Assembly: GCF_003574735.1 (NCBI RefSeq)
Contig: NZ_QORW01000005.1
Location: 62,001-126,000 of the forward strand
Reading direction: 5' to 3'
Length of the DNA: 64,000 bases
Origin: Dongia deserti
GTDB taxonomy: Bacteria; Pseudomonadota; Alphaproteobacteria; Dongiales; Dongiaceae
In this document: piece by piece, positions 24,225-33,816 of the stretch
How the letters are laid out: each line of letters starts with the position of its first letter
Position numbering within the stretch: the first letter of the stretch is position 1
Made by a program: the position numbers and the translations under genes
Notes under the pieces: model-generated
Database searches by the model: none
What the model was told of the DNA's origin: nothing
What the model saw: the letters and a program-made list of their open reading frames with translations, nothing else

Positions 24225-24667
24225 CGAGGAGGGGCCGCAAACCCGCCACGCGATCCAAGCCCCCGTTCGTGCTGGAGGGCATCGATCACATTCTGCTGCT
24301 GGTCAAGGGAATGAAGCCGGCCGTGCGGTTCTATACCAGCGTCCTCGGCTGCAAGATCGAGGGAAGGCTGCCACAATACGGCATGCTGCAATTGCGGGCG
24401 GGTTCAGCGCTAATCGATCTGGTTGATATCTCAGACGAGCGGGCGGCCTGGGCCGTCCCGCCGGTTGCGGGCGGTCGAAACTTCGATCATCTCTGCCTGG
24501 CGCTCGGCGCTCATGATGAAGCGAAGTTGCGCCGTCACTTGGCGCGCCACCGCGTCGACATCATCGAAGAAAGAGCCCATGGAGGTAGCCGCGGCGAGAG
24601 CTTATCGTTCTACGTCCGCGACCCATCCGGGAACGTAATCGAACTAAAGGGACCGCCAGCGAGCTAA
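24200..24667 (+). CDS. VOC (glyoxalase/dioxygenase fold) protein 2
   Basis: A 155-residue VOC protein similar to its upstream neighbour: GIDHILLLVKGMKPAVRFYTSVLGC, RNFDHLCLALGAHDEAKLRRHL and SFYVRDPSGNVIELKG carry the expected His and Glu ligands. A basic N-terminal tail of about 25 residues is extra. It starts at GTG 24200 inside the first VOC gene, so the pair is translationally coupled and may form a heterodimer, since VOC active sites often sit at the dimer interface. This last point is inference. Confidence 0.85.
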   Translation: MAATSRRVTRRGRKPATRSKPPFVLEGIDHILLLVKGMKPAVRFYTSVLGCKIEGRLPQYGMLQLRAGSALIDLVDISDERAAWAVPPVAGGRNFDHLCLALGAHDEAKLRRHLARHRVDIIEERAHGGSRGESLSFYVRDPSGNVIELKGPPAS

Positions 24668-24677
24668 AGTCCCGGCG

Positions 24678-25004
24678 TCACGAGCCTTCCTGCACGACAC
24701 GGCCATCCGGCGTAACCATCACGTTGGTCATGACGCCGTTAAACATCGCTTGCCCGTGCCAATAATTATCGCAGCCCTTGGTGAGACCGCTGATGGAGGT
24801 GTAGCCGGCCTGGCTCAGGATGCGTTGAGCGTCATCCGCGGTCGTGCTGTCGATCTTTTCACCGAAATGGCAGCCGGGAACGCCGACCACGGTGGTGTCT
24901 GGAGACAAGCTGGTCGGAACCTGATTTGACGTCGAAGTCTGCGCATGAACTGGCGCAGCCGCAATGGCAAACATCGCCAGCGCCAACAAGTTAAGCTTCA
25001 ACAT
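24678..25004 (-). CDS. Small exported protein (paralogue of 23360-23656)
   Basis: A 108-residue protein with a signal peptide ending in APVHA-Q. The mature part has a Thr/Ser-rich linker, then GVPGCHFGEKID, RILSQAGYTSISGLTKGCDNYWHGQA and NVMVTPDGRVVQE. Two Cys residues may form a disulfide. It is convergent with VOC gene 2, 11 nt away, and mirrors the arrangement at the other end of the VOC pair. No function is known for the family. Confidence 0.75.
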   Translation of the reverse strand: MLKLNLLALAMFAIAAAPVHAQTSTSNQVPTSLSPDTTVVGVPGCHFGEKIDSTTADDAQRILSQAGYTSISGLTKGCDNYWHGQAMFNGVMTNVMVTPDGRVVQEGS

Positions 25005-25227
25005 TGGAAGATCTCCCGGTCACGCCAACAAAGAATGACGCCCAAAGAATTTAGCAATGGCGACGCGCGCCGCACCCTGAAGGTCCCGATGCATGGGGGG
25101 ATGCTGGAGCGGGACCGGGGCGTGGGGTGGCGCACCGGGTCGACGCGCGTGCCATTGCTCGAAGAAACAACGAATGAGAGGCAAGGTTCCCTGCGCCGGT
25201 ACGCGATTCGGGCGAGCACACGTCGGT

Positions 25228-25253
25228 GGAACTTTTTGTCGCATCCGGGCGTT
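25228..25253 (+). promoter_or_regulatory. EcfG-type general stress promoter
   Basis: GGAAC (25228-25232), a 17-bp spacer and CGTT (25250-25253) match the alphaproteobacterial EcfG consensus GGAAC-N16/17-CGTT exactly. It ends 10 bp before the ATG of the PLD-family gene, so the transcript would be nearly leaderless or the gene starts a little later. Confidence 0.55.
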
Positions 25254-25263
25254 GTTCGCCGCC

Positions 25264-26694
25264 ATGCACGGCCACGTCATAGCGGCACGCCGAAAGCCTC
25301 GAAATTACGCGATCTTAGTGGTCTTCATGCTGATCGCGGGTGGCTGTGCAACAGTGCCCAACGCCAACAATGACATTGCTGAAGCAACCGCACTTTCGCC
25401 CAGCAGCCCCAGCATCCTTGGCCCGGAGGGGGTGCTGAGTGTTTCGCAAAGCCGCCGTCTGTTGAGCAGCATTGGCGGTGACACAGAGCAGGATGCACTC
25501 CTGGAGCGCCATCTTGAGGTCGAGCAGGCGCTGGCTGGCATTCCCCTTACCGTAGGCAATGCAACGGGATTGCTGCGGGACGGCGATGGCACTTTTGCCG
25601 CCGTGTTCGAAGCAATCGAAAGCGCACGGGATCACGTCAACCTTGAGTATTACACTTTTGAGGATGTAGTGTTCGATGGAACGCGTCTGAGCGACCTATT
25701 GATCGCCAAGCGCCGGGCGGGCGTTGCCGTCAACGTCATCTACGATTCCTATGGCTCCAGCACCACGCCTGGCGGATTTTTCAGGCGGCTCAAGGACGCG
25801 GGGGTCAATCTGCTGGAGTTCCGCCCTGTCAATCCGCTGGAAGCCGCGGCAAGCGGCTACTCGCCCAACGACCGCAATCACCGCAAGATCATGATTGTCG
25901 ATGGGCGAATCGCCGTAATCGGCGGCGTCAATCTCGCAACCTATTATCAGAGCAAGACGCCCGGCAGCGACGGGACTGACAGGGAAGCGCAAGCCGGAGA
26001 CGGGCGGCCAAACACCTGGCGCGATCTATCGATCCGCATCGAGGGGCCCGCCGTGGCACAGTTGCAGGGCCTATTCTTAGGTCACTGGCGAAGCGAAGGC
26101 GGGCCGAAGCTCAGTCAGGAGAATTTCTTCCCGAAGCTACCAGCGCGCGGCAGTGAGATCGTGCGCATCATCGGCAGCTCTCCGCAGCAGGACACGTCGC
26201 GCTACTACGTGACCTTGATATCGGCCATCCGTCATGCGGAACGGCGCATCTGGCTCACCACGGCGTACTTCGTACCCACGTTCGAGGAGAGACGCGAACT
26301 GATGGCAGCCGCCGAGCGCGGCGTGGACGTTCGGCTGGTCTTGCCCGCCGTCAGCGATGCTCCCCAAGCCGTCGCGGTCGCGCGCTCGCACTATTCCGAT
26401 TTGCTGGAGGCAGGCGTTCGCATCTTCGAGATCGATCATGTCATCCTGCATTCCAAGGCAGTGACGATCGACGGCGTGTGGTCGGCCGTTGGCTCATCGA
26501 ACCTCGATCACCGCAGCGTGCTGTTCAATGACGAGGTCGATGCCATCGTGCTTGGCAGGAAGGCGGCGCGGAGCTTGGAGCAAATCCTGGGAGAGAATCA
26601 GACGAAGGAGATCAAGCTGACGGACTGGAAGAAGCGACCGCTGACGGATCGTCTTTCCGAGCTCTTCCACCGCACCTGGCAATACTTCCTTTGA
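25264..26694 (+). CDS. Phospholipase D/cardiolipin synthase-like lipoprotein
   Basis: A 476-residue PLD-superfamily protein. Two HKD motifs are present: NHRKIMIVDGRIAVIGGVN and ILHSKAVTIDGVWSAVGSSNLD. These fit cardiolipin synthase, which condenses two phosphatidylglycerols. Unlike ClsA it has no pair of N-terminal membrane helices; instead a signal peptide ends in LIAGGC, a lipobox, suggesting a periplasm-facing lipoprotein. The frame extends to 25093, but only the ATG at 25264 gives a sensible signal peptide. An EcfG-type promoter directly upstream suggests induction by general stress. Confidence 0.85.
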   Translation: MHGHVIAARRKPRNYAILVVFMLIAGGCATVPNANNDIAEATALSPSSPSILGPEGVLSVSQSRRLLSSIGGDTEQDALLERHLEVEQALAGIPLTVGNATGLLRDGDGTFAAVFEAIESARDHVNLEYYTFEDVVFDGTRLSDLLIAKRRAGVAVNVIYDSYGSSTTPGGFFRRLKDAGVNLLEFRPVNPLEAAASGYSPNDRNHRKIMIVDGRIAVIGGVNLATYYQSKTPGSDGTDREAQAGDGRPNTWRDLSIRIEGPAVAQLQGLFLGHWRSEGGPKLSQENFFPKLPARGSEIVRIIGSSPQQDTSRYYVTLISAIRHAERRIWLTTAYFVPTFEERRELMAAAERGVDVRLVLPAVSDAPQAVAVARSHYSDLLEAGVRIFEIDHVILHSKAVTIDGVWSAVGSSNLDHRSVLFNDEVDAIVLGRKAARSLEQILGENQTKEIKLTDWKKRPLTDRLSELFHRTWQYFL

Positions 26695-26861
26695 GCCAGT
26701 CCGATGGCGCAAATGTTCCAATGTCTGCCGCTACTTACATTGGGCATCTGCATTGTCCAATAGGCTGGAAGTCCGGTCTCGTCCATCAAAGTGACTTCGA
26801 AGTGCCACGAGACTGAAGCGACCCTTGTGCTCTAAGCGGTGCCGCTTTCGGGGGGAGCCAC

Positions 26862-26933
26862 ATGACACGTTATGCGGAAGGAACTCGCCTTGACAATAAC
26901 TGTCAGTTCGTGAGACTTCCGACCGTCAAGTGA
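26862..26933 (+). CDS. Possible 23-codon leader ORF
   Basis: ATG 26862 follows GGGGGGAG by 4 nt and the frame closes at TGA 26931-26933, about 90 bp before the substrate-binding protein gene. The predicted peptide has no run of one amino acid, so classical attenuation is not indicated. It may be a chance ORF. Confidence 0.25.
   Translation: MTRYAEGTRLDNNCQFVRLPTVK
26891..26905. promoter_or_regulatory. Palindrome TGACA-N5-TGTCA overlapping a TTGACA hexamer
   Basis: A 15-bp inverted repeat that shares five bases with a consensus-like -35 hexamer, about 120 bp upstream of the ABC substrate-binding protein gene. The position would suit a repressor site if the hexamer is used, but the expected -10 position reads AGACTT, which is poor. 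Confidence 0.3.
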
Positions 26934-27022
26934 AGGTTTGATGACACAAGCCCATTCCGATGCCGAGGGTGCCGGCCCCTGATCGCGCTTGCGAGCATGC
27001 ACCTGTCAAGAGGGAGACAAAC

Positions 27023-28231
27023 GTGACATACCGATGGAAATTATACGCGGCCGCCGCGTCGTTTGCGGCGGTGCTGGCTATTGCTGGATGCGGTGAAGAG
27101 AAAAAGGAACAGCAAGCCGCAGCACCAGCGACGACCGAACAAGCTGCGCAGCCGGCAACCGGCGCGCAGACGGCGGCAACCGAAACGCAAGCCCCTGCTG
27201 CTGATCCGATGGCCGCTCTGGTTGAAGCGGCCAAGAAGGAGGGGCAGCTCACGACGATCGCTCTGCCGCACGATTGGTGCAACTACGGCGAGTTGATCCA
27301 GAGCTTCAAGGATAAGTATGGCCTGCAGGTGAACGAGCTCAATCCCGACGCCGGGTCCGGCGACGAGATCGAGGCGATCAAGGCGAACAAGGACAATAAG
27401 GGTCCGCAGGCGCCCGACGTGATCGACGTCGGTCTGTCGTTCGGCCCTTCTTCGAAGGCGGAAGGATTGCTCCAGCCCTACAAGGTTGCGACCTGGGACA
27501 GCATTCCGGATAGCGCGAAGGATGCGGAAGGATATTGGTACGGCGACTACTACGGCGTGCTCGCCTTCCAGGTGAATTCCGACATCGTGAAGACGCTGCC
27601 GCAGGATTGGAACGATCTGTTGAAGCCGGACTACGCCAACGCGGTCGCGCTGGCCGGCGATCCGCGCGCATCCAACCAGGCGATCCAGGGCGTCTACGCG
27701 GCGGGTCTGTCAGCCGCCGGCGGCGATGCTGCGAAGGCCGGGGAAGCGGGCCTGGCGTTCTTTGCCGACCTCAACAAGGCCGGCAACTTCGTGCCGGTCA
27801 TCGGCAAGGCGGCCTCGCTGGCACAGGGCTCCACGCCGATCGTCATTCGTTGGGACTATAATGCACTGGCCGATCGCGACACACTGAAGGGCAATCCCAA
27901 CGTCGAGGTGGTCATTCCGAAGACCGGCGTGGTCGCCGGCGTCTATGTGCAGGCGATCAGCGCCTACGCTCCGCACCCGAACGCGGCAAAGCTGTGGATG
28001 GAGCATCTCTATTCCGACGAAGGCCAGCTGCTGTGGCTCAAGGGCTACTGCCATCCGATCCGGTTCAACGACCTGGTGAAGAACGGCAAGGTGCCGCAGG
28101 AGATGCTGGACAAGCTTCCGCCGGCCGCTGCCTATGAGGCGGCCGTGTTCCCGACCCTGGATGAGCAGGCGGCGGGCAAGGAAGTGATCACCAAACAATG
28201 GGATTCGGTGGTCGGCGCGAACGTCCAGTAG
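27023..28231 (+). CDS. ABC transporter substrate-binding lipoprotein (polyamine/iron type)
   Basis: A 402-residue extracellular solute-binding protein. The signal peptide ends in AIAGC, a lipobox, followed by a long Ala/Gln/Thr-rich linker (about residues 25-60). The binding domain contains GQLTTIALPHDWCNYGELIQSFKDKYG and later SLAQGSTPIVIRWDYNALADRD, as in family 1/type-2 periplasmic proteins that bind spermidine, putrescine, thiamine, phosphonate or ferric iron. GTG 27023 with GGGAG upstream is chosen over the ORF start at 26960. It is the first gene of a four-gene importer operon. The ligand is uncertain. Confidence 0.85.
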   Translation: MTYRWKLYAAAASFAAVLAIAGCGEEKKEQQAAAPATTEQAAQPATGAQTAATETQAPAADPMAALVEAAKKEGQLTTIALPHDWCNYGELIQSFKDKYGLQVNELNPDAGSGDEIEAIKANKDNKGPQAPDVIDVGLSFGPSSKAEGLLQPYKVATWDSIPDSAKDAEGYWYGDYYGVLAFQVNSDIVKTLPQDWNDLLKPDYANAVALAGDPRASNQAIQGVYAAGLSAAGGDAAKAGEAGLAFFADLNKAGNFVPVIGKAASLAQGSTPIVIRWDYNALADRDTLKGNPNVEVVIPKTGVVAGVYVQAISAYAPHPNAAKLWMEHLYSDEGQLLWLKGYCHPIRFNDLVKNGKVPQEMLDKLPPAAAYEAAVFPTLDEQAAGKEVITKQWDSVVGANVQ

Positions 28232-28272
28232 CCCGGACCAACCGGTCCAACAGGCTTTTTGCCTTGCAACGC

Positions 28273-28310
28273 TCCCCCGCTCCCGCCAATGATCCGGCGG
28301 GGGCGGGGGA
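28273..28310 (+). repeat. Strong intercistronic hairpin after the SBP gene
   Basis: Fifteen bases (28273-28287, TCCCCCGCTCCCGCC) pair with 28296-28310 with a single G-U wobble across an 8-nt loop. There is no T-run, so it is unlikely to terminate fully. Hairpins in this position commonly protect the upstream SBP message and give the binding protein excess over the membrane subunits. Confidence 0.7.
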
Positions 28311-28358
28311 GGTCTGTATCCACCAGGCAGATCGCCGCCAGGTTCGCTAGAGAATTCA

Positions 28359-29270
28359 ATGGCTCAAGAGGGGCAAGCCCTATCGCAGGCTTCCGCGCCG
28401 CCGGCGCGAACGGTTCAGCTCGGGCAGAATGCCTGGGCCTGGATCGGCGTCTCGCCGTTTTTCATCTTCGCGCTGATGTTCCTGATCTTACCGACCCTTT
28501 ATCTGGTGATCGGTGCGTTCCAGGATGCGCAGGGCAACTTCACCCTCGTCAACGTCGCGCAGCTCTTCACCCAGGCCTCGATCCGCAGCGCGTATTGGAT
28601 CAGCATCAAGATCAGCGTCGCGTCGGCCGTCATCGGTGGGCTGTTCGGTTTTGCGCTGGCGTATGCGGCGGTGATCGGCGGGCTGCCGCAATGGCTCCGG
28701 CCAACCTTGATGACCTTCTCCGGCGTGGCGTCGCAGTTTGCCGGCGTGCCGCTCGCCTTCGCCTTCCTGGCGACGCTCGGCCGGACCGGCCTCGTGACCA
28801 CGCTGCTCGTCATGTTGTTCGATTTCAACATCTATTCCACTGGTTTCAACCTGCTCAGCTTCTGGGGCCTGACGCTCACCTATCTCTATTTCCAGATTCC
28901 GCTGATGATCCTCATCATCACGCCGGCCTTGGACGGCCTGCGACGCGAATGGCGCGAGGCCTCGGAGATTCTGGGCGCCAGCTACTGGCAATACTGGCGC
29001 TACGTCGCTCTGCCCATCCTGTGGCCGGCAATCGTCGGAACGACCCTGCTACTGTTCGCCAATTCCTTCGGCGCGATCGCCACAGCCTATGCGCTGACCG
29101 GCTCTTCGCTCAACATCGTGACTATCCTGCTCTATGCGCAGATCCGGGGCGACGTGCTGCATGACCAGAACCTCGGCTATGCGCTGGCACTCGGCATGAT
29201 CGTCATCACGGGGCTTTCCAATGGCGCCTACATCTGGCTGCGCGCCCGCAGCGACCGGTGGCAGCGATGA
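28359..29270 (+). CDS. ABC transporter permease 1 (polyamine/iron type)
   Basis: A 303-residue inner-membrane permease with six predicted helices. The cytoplasmic EAA loop that contacts the ATPase is seen as EWREASEILGASYWQYWRYVALPILWPAI. It resembles PotB/FbpB-type subunits. The gene overlaps the next permease by 4 nt (ATGA), showing translational coupling. Confidence 0.9.
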   Translation: MAQEGQALSQASAPPARTVQLGQNAWAWIGVSPFFIFALMFLILPTLYLVIGAFQDAQGNFTLVNVAQLFTQASIRSAYWISIKISVASAVIGGLFGFALAYAAVIGGLPQWLRPTLMTFSGVASQFAGVPLAFAFLATLGRTGLVTTLLVMLFDFNIYSTGFNLLSFWGLTLTYLYFQIPLMILIITPALDGLRREWREASEILGASYWQYWRYVALPILWPAIVGTTLLLFANSFGAIATAYALTGSSLNIVTILLYAQIRGDVLHDQNLGYALALGMIVITGLSNGAYIWLRARSDRWQR

Positions 29271-30052
29271 AGCAGCAGAAGATCGGTTCCTGGATCGCGA
29301 TCATCATCGGCACCCTCTATTTCGTCGTGCCGCTGATCGGAACCTTCGAATTCTCGCTGCGCATGCGCCGCGGGGAATACAGCTTCGATGCCTACCGGGT
29401 CGTGTTCGCAGACCCGCGGTTCCAGGCGACCTTCGGCTATTCCACGCTCATGGCGCTGCTCACCATCGCGGTGGGGGTGCTGATCGTCGTGCCGACATCC
29501 TATTGGATCCAGCTCCGCCTGCCCAAGCTGCGGCCGCTGGTGGAATTCATCACCTTGATGCCGCTGGTGATCCCCGCGATCGTCATCGTGTTCGGCTATT
29601 TGCGGCTTTACAACACATCTTCGATCCTGCCGCTGACGGGGAGCGCGCACTCGACTGACCTGCTGCTGGTGTTCAGCTATGTCGCGCTGGCCTTGCCCTA
29701 CATGTATCGCGCCGTGGACACGGGCATGCGGGCGATCGACGTGCGCGTCCTGACCGAAGCCGCCGAGAATCTCGGCGCGCGATGGCCGACGATCCTGTTC
29801 CGCGTGATCCTGCCCAATGTGCGGGCGGCGATCCTGAGCGGGGCGTTCCTGACCTTCGCCACGGTCATCGGCGAATTCACCATGGCAAGCCTGCTCAACC
29901 GGCCGGCCTTCGGGCCCTATCTGCAATTGATCGGCGCCAACCGGGCCTATGAGCCGGCGGCGCTGGCCGTCATTGCGTTCCTGGTGACCTGGGCCTGCAT
30001 GGGCCTCATCAACGTGGTCGGGCACGGGAAGCAGATCAAGGCGGCGCCGTGA
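29267..30052 (+). CDS. ABC transporter permease 2 (polyamine/iron type)
   Basis: A 261-residue inner-membrane permease, PotC-like. The EAA loop reads TEAAENLGARWPTILFRVILPNVRAAIL. The start is the ATG at 29267 inside the ATGA overlap; a GTG 9 nt earlier is less likely. Together with the preceding subunit it should form the heterodimeric channel. The ATPase gene follows 28 nt downstream. Confidence 0.9.
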   Translation: MKQQKIGSWIAIIIGTLYFVVPLIGTFEFSLRMRRGEYSFDAYRVVFADPRFQATFGYSTLMALLTIAVGVLIVVPTSYWIQLRLPKLRPLVEFITLMPLVIPAIVIVFGYLRLYNTSSILPLTGSAHSTDLLLVFSYVALALPYMYRAVDTGMRAIDVRVLTEAAENLGARWPTILFRVILPNVRAAILSGAFLTFATVIGEFTMASLLNRPAFGPYLQLIGANRAYEPAALAVIAFLVTWACMGLINVVGHGKQIKAAP

Positions 30053-30080
30053 ATACGCGTCGTCTAAAGGGGAAGTAAGA

Positions 30081-31196
<1,116 letters not shown>

Positions 31197-31200
31197 CCCT

Positions 31201-32169
31201 CTACGTCTTCGCCAGCTTGAGCTGTGCGCGCCGGCGGACGATCTGCTGATCGGCCAGTACGCCGATCAGGATCACCCCGCCGATCACCGCGAAATTGAGC
31301 GACGAAGGAATACCAAGCAGGTTGACCAGGTTCTGCAGCACTTGCAGCAGTATGGCGCCGAGCACGATGCCGAGCACCGAGCCTTCGCCGCCACGCAGCG
31401 AACAGCCGCCGAGCACCGCGGCCGCGATCGCGTAGAGCTCGTAGAAACTGCCGTGGGAAGCCGGCGAGATCGAGCGGGTATACATGGCGAGATAGATCGC
31501 CGACAGGCCGCACAAGGCGCCGGAGATCACGTAAGCCGCCGTGATGATGCGATGGGTACGGATGCCAGAATAGCGCGCCGCTTCCTCATTCTTGCCGACC
31601 GCAAACAGATACCGTCCGAACACCGACTTGTGCAGGACGATTCCCATGACAAGGGCGAGCAGGATGAAGACGATGAAGCTGTGCGGGATGAGGCCGAAGG
31701 CGCGACCCGTGGTCAGCCACTCCAGCGCTGGAAAATTCATGCCGAAGGCGAAGCCGGCCGTTCCGTCATTAGTGTAATAGCGGGCGATGCCGCGGTAGAT
31801 CAGCAGGCCGCACAGAGTCACGACGAAAGGCTGCAGCCGCATTTCGGTGACCAGATAGCCATGCAGCCAGCCAAGCGCAGTGCCGGCCAGAACCATCAGC
31901 AGCATGGCCAACGGCCAGTTCATCTCGTAATTGACCAGGAGGTCGATGAAGATCACGCCGAGCAGCGCAAACATGGAGCCGACCGACAGCTCAATGCCGC
32001 CGGTAATGATCACGAAACCCATGCCGATGGAGAACATGCCGAACAAACCGATCAGGTTGGCTGTGTTCGCGATGTTGATGGGCGAGAGAAAGCGAGGATT
32101 GATGATGGCCACGATCGTTCCCACCACCAGGATGAGGACGAGAAGCGATAGGTCCTTCTTGAACATCAT
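31201..32169 (-). CDS. Ribose-type sugar ABC transporter permease (RbsC family), system 1
   Basis: A 322-residue BPD_transp_2 family permease with about ten hydrophobic segments. MGMGFVIITGGIELSVGSMFAL and AIAAAVLGGCSLRGGEGSVLGIVLGA are family hallmarks. It starts 5 nt after the ATPase gene 32175-33734 and is the last gene of an SBP-ATPase-permease operon that imports a pentose, hexose or polyol. Exact ligand unknown. Confidence 0.92.
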   Translation of the reverse strand: MMFKKDLSLLVLILVVGTIVAIINPRFLSPINIANTANLIGLFGMFSIGMGFVIITGGIELSVGSMFALLGVIFIDLLVNYEMNWPLAMLLMVLAGTALGWLHGYLVTEMRLQPFVVTLCGLLIYRGIARYYTNDGTAGFAFGMNFPALEWLTTGRAFGLIPHSFIVFILLALVMGIVLHKSVFGRYLFAVGKNEEAARYSGIRTHRIITAAYVISGALCGLSAIYLAMYTRSISPASHGSFYELYAIAAAVLGGCSLRGGEGSVLGIVLGAILLQVLQNLVNLLGIPSSLNFAVIGGVILIGVLADQQIVRRRAQLKLAKT

Positions 32170-32174
32170 CGGAT

Positions 32175-33734
32175 TTATCCTCCCATCGCCAGTTTCATCG
32201 CCGGCGGCTCCCGCAGGCTCTTGCCGATGGCGAGCTGCAGGACGCGATCCTCACTGAACTCGTTGCGCTCCAGGATGCCGCTGATGCGCCCCTCATGCAT
32301 GACGGCGATCCGGTCGCTGACCCCGATCACCTCTTCCATGTCGCTGGAGATCATCAGGATCGCCACGCCGGCATCGGCAAGGGCGCGCATCAGCTCGTAG
32401 ATCTCGCCCTTCGCGCCGACATCGATGCCGCGCGTCGGCTCGTCGAAGATGATGACCTTCGGGCTCATGCTGAGCCACTTGGCGAGGACGACCTTCTGCT
32501 GGTTGCCGCCGGAGAGCGAAGAGGTCCGGGTAGCGACCGACGGCACCTTGATCTTGAGCTTGGCCTTCTGCTGCTCGGCATTGCGGGTTTCGGCATTGTC
32601 CTGCACGAGAGAAGCCCGGGCATAGGCCGGCAGATTCGCCAGCGAGATGTTCTCCGCGACGGAGAAATCCAGCACCAGGCCGCTCTGCTTGCGGTCCTCG
32701 GGGATGAGATAGAGGCCGCGGTGGATGGCGTTGCGCGGTTCGGCGATCTCCAGAACCTGGCCGAGTAGCTTGATCTGGCCGCCCAGGCGCCGGTCGATGC
32801 CGAAAATCGCCCGGGCCAGCTCCGTGCGTCCGGAGCCGACCAGGCCGGCCAGCCCCAGGATCTCACCTCCGCGCAAGCCAAGCGTGACCGACTGCGATGG
32901 AAAGGCGGCGGTGCGGACCTCGGCAAGATCGAGCGCGACTTCCCGCGGCGGCGCGGCGGGCGGGATGTAGAGCGACTTCAGATCGCGCCCGATCATCAGG
33001 CGGATCATCGCATCGTGCTGGATCTGCGCGCGATCGAGCCGGCCGACCACCTTGCCGTCGCGCAGCACGATGACGCGATCGGCGCAGCGCTCCACCTCCT
33101 GCAGGCGGTGCGAAATGAAAATGACGCTCACATGGTTCTTCTTGAGGTCGGCGATCACGTCCAGCAGGCGCGCGGTCTCGCTGGCGGTCAAGCTGGAGGT
33201 CGGCTCGTCCATGATCACGAGGCGTGCGTCGAGCGACAGCGCCTTGGCGATCTCCACCAGCTGGCGCTGCGCCAGGGACAGGATTGCGACCGGTGTGGCG
33301 GGGCCGAAATCGGCGCCCAGCCGGCGCAGCAGAGGCGTCACCTTTTCGTGCAGTGCTCGCGTGTCGATCAGGTTGAGCAGCCCCCCAAAGCGCGGCTCAC
33401 GCCCGATGAAGACGTTGGCGGCAACGTCCAGATTGTCGAACAGGTTGAGCTCCTGGTGGACGAACGCGATGCCGGCCTTGGTCGCATCCTTGACGCTCAT
33501 CGCGGCGTGCTCTGCCGCGTCTATGCGGATGGTGCCCTCGCTCGGTGCCGTCACGCCGCCCAGGATCTTCATCAAGGTGGACTTGCCGGCGCCGTTCTCG
33601 CCGACCAGGCCGATGACCTCCCCCGGCGCGACCGACAGGTTGACGGCGGAGAGGGCAACGACCCCGGGATAGGTCTTGCCGATATCGATCAGGTCGAGAA
33701 ACGGCGCGGCCGAAGCCGCTTGCAATGCTGACAT
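32175..33734 (-). CDS. Ribose-type sugar ABC transporter ATPase (two-domain, RbsA/MglA family), system 1
   Basis: Two fused nucleotide-binding domains. The first has VGENGAGKSTLMKIL, LSLAQRQLVEIAKAL and MDEPTSSLT; the second has the degenerate Walker A GLVGSGRTE, LSGGNQQKVVLAKWL and FDEPTRGIDVGAK, the usual asymmetry of RbsA and MglA. I take ATG 33734 (519 residues). The frame is open to ATG 33803, which has AGGGAC upstream and is only 14 nt after the SBP gene, but the extra 23 residues look unlike the family. Confidence 0.93.
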   Translation of the reverse strand: MSALQAASAAPFLDLIDIGKTYPGVVALSAVNLSVAPGEVIGLVGENGAGKSTLMKILGGVTAPSEGTIRIDAAEHAAMSVKDATKAGIAFVHQELNLFDNLDVAANVFIGREPRFGGLLNLIDTRALHEKVTPLLRRLGADFGPATPVAILSLAQRQLVEIAKALSLDARLVIMDEPTSSLTASETARLLDVIADLKKNHVSVIFISHRLQEVERCADRVIVLRDGKVVGRLDRAQIQHDAMIRLMIGRDLKSLYIPPAAPPREVALDLAEVRTAAFPSQSVTLGLRGGEILGLAGLVGSGRTELARAIFGIDRRLGGQIKLLGQVLEIAEPRNAIHRGLYLIPEDRKQSGLVLDFSVAENISLANLPAYARASLVQDNAETRNAEQQKAKLKIKVPSVATRTSSLSGGNQQKVVLAKWLSMSPKVIIFDEPTRGIDVGAKGEIYELMRALADAGVAILMISSDMEEVIGVSDRIAVMHEGRISGILERNEFSEDRVLQLAIGKSLREPPAMKLAMGG

Positions 33735-33816
33735 GTGCCGGTCGTCGGTGCGAGGAGCGATGAAGCCGGCGCGATCATAGCACCGCGCCGGCTCCCCCTC
33801 CATCGGTCCGTCCCTA

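Larger units (their letters stand above)
26695..27022. other. Regulatory region before the polyamine/iron-type ABC operon
   Basis: A 328-bp gap. It contains a small hairpin AGCGG-TG-CCGCT near 26835-26846, a ribosome-binding-site-like GGGGGGAG before a 23-codon ORF (26862-26933), a TTGACA hexamer at 26890-26895 without a good -10 element, and the palindrome TGACA-N5-TGTCA at 26891-26905. A purine-rich AGAGGGAGAC precedes the ABC gene start. Confidence 0.5.

Noticed and set aside
29258-29266. GTG start 9 nt upstream for the second polyamine/iron-type permease
   Set aside because: The ATG in the ATGA overlap is the standard coupling signal and gives the usual N-terminus.
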